A stretch of 10,445 bases of DNA. Origin: Chloroflexota bacterium (GTDB lineage: Bacteria > Chloroflexota > UBA6077 > FW602-bin22 > JACPQP01). A model generated the notes under the pieces. It had not been told where the DNA came from and did no database searches. It saw nothing but the letters and a program-made list of their open reading frames with translations. This document shows positions 7,094-10,445 of the stretch, in pieces. The position numbers and the translations under genes are program-made. Where the stretch lies: assembly GCA_016190465.1 (NCBI GenBank), contig JACPQP010000352.1:1-10445 (forward strand), written 5' to 3'. Each line of letters starts with the position of its first letter. The stretch's first letter is position 1.

Positions 7094-8152
7094 ATGCCAA
7101 GAGAGACGATGACCCCCCGAGAGCGCTGGCTGGCCGTGCTGACCCGGCGGCAGCCGGATCGCGTGCCGATGGACTACTGGGCTACGACCGAGGCCACCGA
7201 CAGGTTGCTGCGGCATCTGGGCTGTGGCAGCCTGCGCGAGGCGCTGGAGAAGCTCCACGTGGACCGGCCGGTGACGGTGGCGCCGGAGTACGTCGGGCCG
7301 TGGGTCGCCGACGACGCCGACGTCTTCGGCTCTCGCTATCAGCATATCGACTATGGCACTGGCACCTATCGCGAGGCAGTCTCCCACCCGCTGGCTCGGT
7401 TTGATTCGGTGGCGGAGATCGAGCGCAGCTACACCTGGCCCAGCCCCGACTGGTGGGACTACCGCGAGATCCCTCGGCAGCTCGCGGGGAACGAGATGTA
7501 CCCTATCCGCGGCGGTGGCTCCGAGCCGTTCCTGCGATACAAGAACCTCCGCGGCCAGGAACAGGCGTTCATCGACCTGATCGACAACCCCGAGATCGTC
7601 CACTACTGCCTGGACCGGCTCTTCGATCTCGCCTACGAGAACACCCGGCGGATCTACGAGCAGATACCGGAGCAGGTGATGCTGACCTACGTGGCCGAGG
7701 ACATGGGCGGCCAGACGGACCTGATGTTCTCTCCGGCCCAGATCCGCGAGTTCCTTCTCCCCTGGATGAAGCGCGTCATCGACCTGGCCCACGAGGCGGG
7801 GGCCTTCGTGTTCCACCACAACGACGGCAGTTGCCGGCGGATCCTCCCGGACATGATCGCGGCGGGCATCGACCTGCTGAACCCGATCCAGTGGCGCTGC
7901 GCGGGCATGGACCGAGCGGGGCTGAAGCGCGACTTCGGGGACCGGCTCGTGTTCCACGGCGCGGTCGACAACCAGTACACGCTGCCGTTCGGCACGGTGG
8001 CGGAAGTTCGCCAGGAGGTGCTGGACAACCTGGCCATCCTCGGCGCCGGGGGCGGCTACATCCTGGGACCGTGCCACAACATCCAGGCCGTCAGCCCGCC
8101 GGAGAACGTCGTGGCGATGTACGAGACGGGCTACGAGAACGGGTGGACCTGA
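7094..8152 (+). CDS. URO-D superfamily protein (MtaA/CmuA-like, not HemE)
   Basis: The protein has 352 residues and resembles the uroporphyrinogen decarboxylase superfamily, which includes HemE and corrinoid/cobamide methyltransferases such as MtaA. The N-terminal MTPRERWLAVLTRRQPDRVPMDYW (about 6-29) is typical of the methyltransferase-like branch and lacks the Arg-rich substrate motif of HemE. The barrel continues with FSPAQIREFLLPWMKRVID (212-230), FVFHHNDGSCRRILPDMIAAGID (238-260), NPIQW (263-267) and the C-terminal GPCHNIQAVSPPENVVAMYE (325-344). His241/His242 and Cys247, with Cys327, could form a zinc site like the HxC...C site of MtaA, but the spacing differs, so catalysis is unproven. 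The ATG has a strong GAAGGG site (7083-7088) five bases upstream. No corrinoid protein or partner methyltransferase is adjacent. It appears monocistronic with its own promoter. Confidence 0.8.
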   Translation: MPRETMTPRERWLAVLTRRQPDRVPMDYWATTEATDRLLRHLGCGSLREALEKLHVDRPVTVAPEYVGPWVADDADVFGSRYQHIDYGTGTYREAVSHPLARFDSVAEIERSYTWPSPDWWDYREIPRQLAGNEMYPIRGGGSEPFLRYKNLRGQEQAFIDLIDNPEIVHYCLDRLFDLAYENTRRIYEQIPEQVMLTYVAEDMGGQTDLMFSPAQIREFLLPWMKRVIDLAHEAGAFVFHHNDGSCRRILPDMIAAGIDLLNPIQWRCAGMDRAGLKRDFGDRLVFHGAVDNQYTLPFGTVAEVRQEVLDNLAILGAGGGYILGPCHNIQAVSPPENVVAMYETGYENGWT

Positions 8153-8258
8153 CGATTCGCCCTACGTCGTCGCTCCCGCCTTCCGCGTCCAGATCCTGCA
8201 ATTCCGCGAAGCAACCTGCCATCGGGTATGCGTCAGACCGAAACGCGTGGCACCGGAG

Positions 8259-8288
8259 TTGACCGGAGGGCCAGCGGCAACGGATAAT
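8259..8288 (+). promoter_or_regulatory. Sigma-70-type promoter for trpS
   Basis: TTGACC (8259-8264) and GATAAT (8283-8288) are each 5/6 to consensus and separated by 18 bases. Transcription would begin near 8295, leaving about 80 bases of leader before the trpS GTG. It is the clearest promoter in the window and lies in the gap 8153-8374, which holds no gene. Confidence 0.65.
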
Positions 8289-8341
8289 ACGGTGAGGCAT
8301 TCACGCACGTGGCGATTGGTGATCAGCCAGATAGCCGGTGA

Positions 8342-8355
8342 TGGAGCCGGCTCCA
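8342..8355. promoter_or_regulatory. Perfect 14-base palindrome just upstream of the trpS ribosome site
   Basis: TGGAGCCGGCTCCA is a perfect inverted repeat in the trpS leader, four bases before the Shine-Dalgarno GGGAGG (8359-8364). As RNA it could form a 5-bp stem with a CCGG loop next to the ribosome site; as DNA it could be a dyad protein site. Function is inferred only from position. Confidence 0.3.
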
Positions 8356-8374
8356 GACGGGAGGCGAGGTTCTG

Positions 8375-9352
8375 GTGCGTAAACGGGCGTTCTCGGGCAT
8401 TCAGCCGACGGGCAACCTGCACATTGGAAACTATCTGGGCGCGATCCGGCAATGGGTCGAGCGGCAGGCCGAGTTCGACAACATCTTCTGCGTGGTCGAC
8501 CTCCACGCGATCACGGTGCCGCAGGACCCGGCCGAGCTCCACGAGGCGACGCGCCAGGTCGCCGCGCTGTACGTCGCCTGCGGGATCGACCCGCGCCAGT
8601 CGGTCGTCTGCGTGCAGTCGCACATCAGCGCGCACGCCGAGCTCGCCTGGATCCTCAACTGCGTCGCCCCGATGGGCTGGCTCGGCCGGATGACTCAGTT
8701 CAAGGAGAAGTCGGCGAAACAGCGGGAGACGGTCAGCGCGGGACTGTTCGTCTACCCGGCGCTCATGGCCGCGGACATCCTGCTCTACCACACCGACGTC
8801 GTTCCCGTCGGCGAGGACCAGCGGCAGCACGTCGAGCTCACCCGCGACCTGGCGATCCGGTTCAATCAACTGTTCGGGGAGGTCTTCACCGTCCCCGAGG
8901 CGTTGATCCGAGAGACCGGGGCGCGGATCATGTCGCTGGCGGAGCCGACGAAGAAGATGTCGAAGAGCGAGCCGGCCGGCAGCATCGCGCTGCTGGATCC
9001 GCCCGACACCATCCGGCGGAAGATCGCCCGGGCCAAGACCGATCCCCTGACCACCATCGAGTTCGACGAGAGTCGTCCCGGCATCTACAACCTGCTGACC
9101 ATCTATGAGCTCCTCTCGGGCCAGGATCGGCCGACGATTGAGGCACGTTTCCAGGGCAAGGGCTACGCCGAGTTCAAGCGGGAGCTGGCCGACCTCGTCG
9201 TCGAGGCGCTCCGGCCGATGCAGGAACGCTACGCCGAGATTCGGCGCGATCCGGCCTCCATCGAGGCGGTCCTGCGCGATAGCGCCGATCGAATCCGTCC
9301 GACCGCCGAGCGCACGCTGTCCGAAGTGAAGGTGCGCATGGGGCTGGGATGA
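8375..9352 (+). CDS. trpS: Tryptophanyl-tRNA synthetase
   Basis: Class I aminoacyl-tRNA synthetase that charges tRNA-Trp in the cytoplasm. The protein has 325 residues, normal for bacterial TrpRS. Motifs are: FSGIQPTGNLHIGNYLGAI (6-24), with HIGN serving as the HIGH signature; VDLHAIT (41-47); the Trp-pocket and dimer region GWLGRMTQFKEKS (101-113); GLFVYPALMAADILLY (123-138); PVGEDQRQHVELTRDLA (144-160); and KMSKS (194-198), all intact. The start is GTG, chosen because the HIGH-region motif begins within eight residues. Two purine-rich sites, GGGAGG (8359-8364) and GAGG (8366-8369), lie upstream. It is transcribed from its own promoter, and the downstream membrane-protein gene begins three bases after its stop, so the two are probably cotranscribed. 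Confidence 0.97.
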   Translation: MRKRAFSGIQPTGNLHIGNYLGAIRQWVERQAEFDNIFCVVDLHAITVPQDPAELHEATRQVAALYVACGIDPRQSVVCVQSHISAHAELAWILNCVAPMGWLGRMTQFKEKSAKQRETVSAGLFVYPALMAADILLYHTDVVPVGEDQRQHVELTRDLAIRFNQLFGEVFTVPEALIRETGARIMSLAEPTKKMSKSEPAGSIALLDPPDTIRRKIARAKTDPLTTIEFDESRPGIYNLLTIYELLSGQDRPTIEARFQGKGYAEFKRELADLVVEALRPMQERYAEIRRDPASIEAVLRDSADRIRPTAERTLSEVKVRMGLG

Positions 9353-9355
9353 CGG

Positions 9356-10445
9356 ATGCGCCATCGCCTCGTCCCCGACCTCGCCGTTTGCCTCGCACTC
9401 CTCCTGGCCGCGGCGCTATTCTACGCCGACGTGCTGCTGACCGACGCGGTGTTGCTCCCGGCCGACAACCTGTTCCGGGCCGAGCCGTGGCGCCACGCCG
9501 CCGGCGCGCTCGTCCCCCACAACGACCTCATCGGCGACCAGGTCTACCAGAACCTCCCCTGGAAGACGTTTGCCCGCGACGAGATCCGCGCGGGGCGCAT
9601 CCCGCTCTGGAACCCGTACCTCTTCGCGGGGATGCCGTTCCTGGCCGCCGGACAGTACGGCGCGCTCTACCCGCTGGGAGCGGTCTTCTATCTGCTTCCG
9701 GTTCCAGTCGCCTACGAGTGGTTCGCGACGCTCCACCTGGCGCTCGCCGCGATCGGTATGTTCGCGATGCTCCGGACCCTCGGCGCCGGTCGGTTTGGCG
9801 CCGCGAGTGGGGGATTGGCCTACGGCTTCAGCGGGTTTCTGGTCGTCAGTATGATCTGGCCGCAGGTAGTGGGCGCGGCGGTCTGGCTGCCCTGGCTGAT
9901 CCTGCTCGGCGAGCTGCTCGTCCGGCGCGCCGACAGCGCGCTCGTCTCCGCGCCGCCGCCGGTGGGCGATGCAGGTCAGTCTGCTAACCCCAAGCCCAGC
10001 AAGAGCGCCGGCCCCACCCCGCCGATACCGCCGGTGGGCGGGGCGGCCACGGGGGGCCGCCCCTACGAGGGCGAGCCCGCGCCGGCGACCGGGCGGCCCG
10101 CTTCGCTGAAGGGTGGAGTCCCGCCTGCGCCGCCGCTCGTCGCCGCGCTCGGTGTGTTGATTGGCACGCAATTCCTCGCCGGACATCTGGAGATCAGCTT
10201 CTTCGTCGTGTTTGCTCTCACGTGGTACGTCCTGTGGCGGCTCGTCAGCATCCTGGCCGGACATCGGCCGCAGGCTCTCCTTCTCCCCACGGTGTCCGAT
10301 GGTGCCAGGCACGATGCGGCCGGTGCCGCCGCCCCCCTTCCCCCCACGGTAGGGTTCAGGGGCGGACAGTTTCCGGTGTGGCGGCCCTCACCCCCTGCCC
10401 GGGTACCGCCCTCACCCCCTGCCCGGGTACCGCCCTCACCCCCTG
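9356..10445 (+). CDS. YfhO-like multi-pass membrane protein, 3' end beyond the window
   Basis: The frame runs from ATG 9356 with no stop to the window edge: 363 residues visible of a family usually near 700-900. It resembles YfhO/GT-C-like membrane glycosyltransferase-type proteins of Gram-positives and Chloroflexota. An N-terminal helix (about 8-28) is followed by the family-typical outer segment DQVYQNLPWKTFARDEIRAGRIPLWNPYLFAGMPFLA (about 61-97), where LWNPYLFAGMP is the most telling part. More helices lie at about 103-117, 122-141, 150-166 and 170-188, and another at 262-297 with FLAGHLEISFF. Between 188 and 262, and again after 300, the sequence becomes Pro/Gly/Ala-rich and carries DNA repeats, unlike the helical parts. 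The competing ATG at 9349 is in a different frame and gives an Arg/Pro-rich nonsense product. Substrate is unknown; lipid-linked sugar transfer in the envelope is the family-based guess. Confidence 0.75.
   Translation, partial: MRHRLVPDLAVCLALLLAAALFYADVLLTDAVLLPADNLFRAEPWRHAAGALVPHNDLIGDQVYQNLPWKTFARDEIRAGRIPLWNPYLFAGMPFLAAGQYGALYPLGAVFYLLPVPVAYEWFATLHLALAAIGMFAMLRTLGAGRFGAASGGLAYGFSGFLVVSMIWPQVVGAAVWLPWLILLGELLVRRADSALVSAPPPVGDAGQSANPKPSKSAGPTPPIPPVGGAATGGRPYEGEPAPATGRPASLKGGVPPAPPLVAALGVLIGTQFLAGHLEISFFVVFALTWYVLWRLVSILAGHRPQALLLPTVSDGARHDAAGAAAPLPPTVGFRGGQFPVWRPSPPARVPPSPPARVPPSPP
9947..10138 (+). other. In-frame Pro/Gly-rich low-complexity insertion in the YfhO-like gene
   Basis: Residues about 198-261 (APPPVGDAGQ... 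to ...GGVPPAPP) have no hydrophobic helix and are dominated by Pro, Gly, Ala and Ser. They lie between two clear transmembrane segments, LPWLILLGELL and LVAALGVLIGTQFLAG. CCGCCGGTGGGCG-like words occur at both 9955-9967 and 10028-10040. The stretch looks like repeat DNA accommodated in a loop rather than part of the family fold. Confidence 0.6.
10040..10063. repeat. Palindromic (REP-like) hairpin inside the YfhO-like gene
   Basis: GGGGCGGCC (10040-10048) and GGCCGCCCC (10055-10063) are perfect inverted repeats around a six-base loop. On the complement it reads GTAGGGGCGGCC followed by its mirror, which resembles the GTAGGGGCG-type dispersed intergenic palindromes I recall from Chloroflexota-like genomes. 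Here it is in frame within coding sequence. Confidence 0.6.
10384..10445 (+). repeat. 24-base tandem repeat running off the window end
   Basis: Units begin at 10384, 10408 and 10432: two full identical copies and 14 bases of a third, cut by the window edge. Each unit joins GCCCTCACCCCCTGCC to CGGGTACC. In the YfhO-like frame it encodes PPSPPARV. Because 24 is a multiple of three, the frame stays open through the repeat. True copy number is unknown. Confidence 0.9.

Noticed and set aside
8244..8258. T-box-like core GTGGCACCG upstream of trpS
   Set aside because: It matches the core of the T-box motif, but it lies just before the -35 element, so it would not be in the transcript. The flanks do not pair as an antiterminator, and no specifier stem with a TGG codon is evident.
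8341..8382. 13-codon upstream open frame overlapping the trpS start
   Set aside because: It has no ribosome-binding site and contains no Trp codon, so there is no sign of a leader peptide.
9349..9987. Open frame starting at the ATG that overlaps the trpS stop
   Set aside because: The product is Arg/Pro/Ala-rich with no membrane segments, whereas the frame from 9356 gives convincing helices and YfhO-like motifs.

Overview
The window is GC-rich bacterial chromosome, with coding third positions overwhelmingly G or C. Every supported gene is on the + strand. The best guess for the host is a Chloroflexota bacterium of the Thermomicrobia/Sphaerobacter type. This rests on the base composition, the gene order, and a membrane-anchored baseplate-J-domain protein whose N-terminal domain I associate with that phylum; it is inference, not a measured placement.

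Layout. Bases 1-1980 hold the 3' three quarters of alaS (alanyl-tRNA synthetase), cut by the window edge. Directly after its stop codon lies a single 29-base sequence that looks like a type I-E CRISPR repeat, with no second copy nearby. A tight four-gene block follows (2181-6875): a membrane-anchored baseplate-J-domain protein, mltG (endolytic murein transglycosylase), aroE (shikimate dehydrogenase) and an Ldh_2-family malate/lactate-type dehydrogenase. Each of the three junctions is a 4-base ATGA overlap, so the block is probably one translationally coupled operon. After about 220 bases with two hairpins and a possible promoter comes a stand-alone URO-D-superfamily gene (7094-8152). A second gap of about 220 bases carries a good sigma-70-type promoter (TTGACC, 18 bases, GATAAT) for trpS (8375-9352). 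Three bases after the trpS stop begins a large YfhO-like multi-pass membrane protein gene (9356 onward), which stays open to the window edge.

How the genes work together. Two tRNA charging enzymes, a cell-wall polymer-length enzyme and a shikimate-pathway step are housekeeping functions. The baseplate-J-domain protein is predicted to be anchored in the membrane by one helix with its C-terminal part outside, next to MltG, which also acts on the outer face of the membrane. That makes it the best candidate here for an uncharacterised envelope component.

The most unusual features are repeats. They are the lone CRISPR-like repeat, a six-copy 21-base in-frame minisatellite inside aroE (heptapeptide MxAAGSG), and a cluster of in-frame palindromic and tandem repeats inside the YfhO-like gene, including a 24-base tandem repeat running off the window end. 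Invasion of housekeeping reading frames by short repeats seems to be a trait of this genome.
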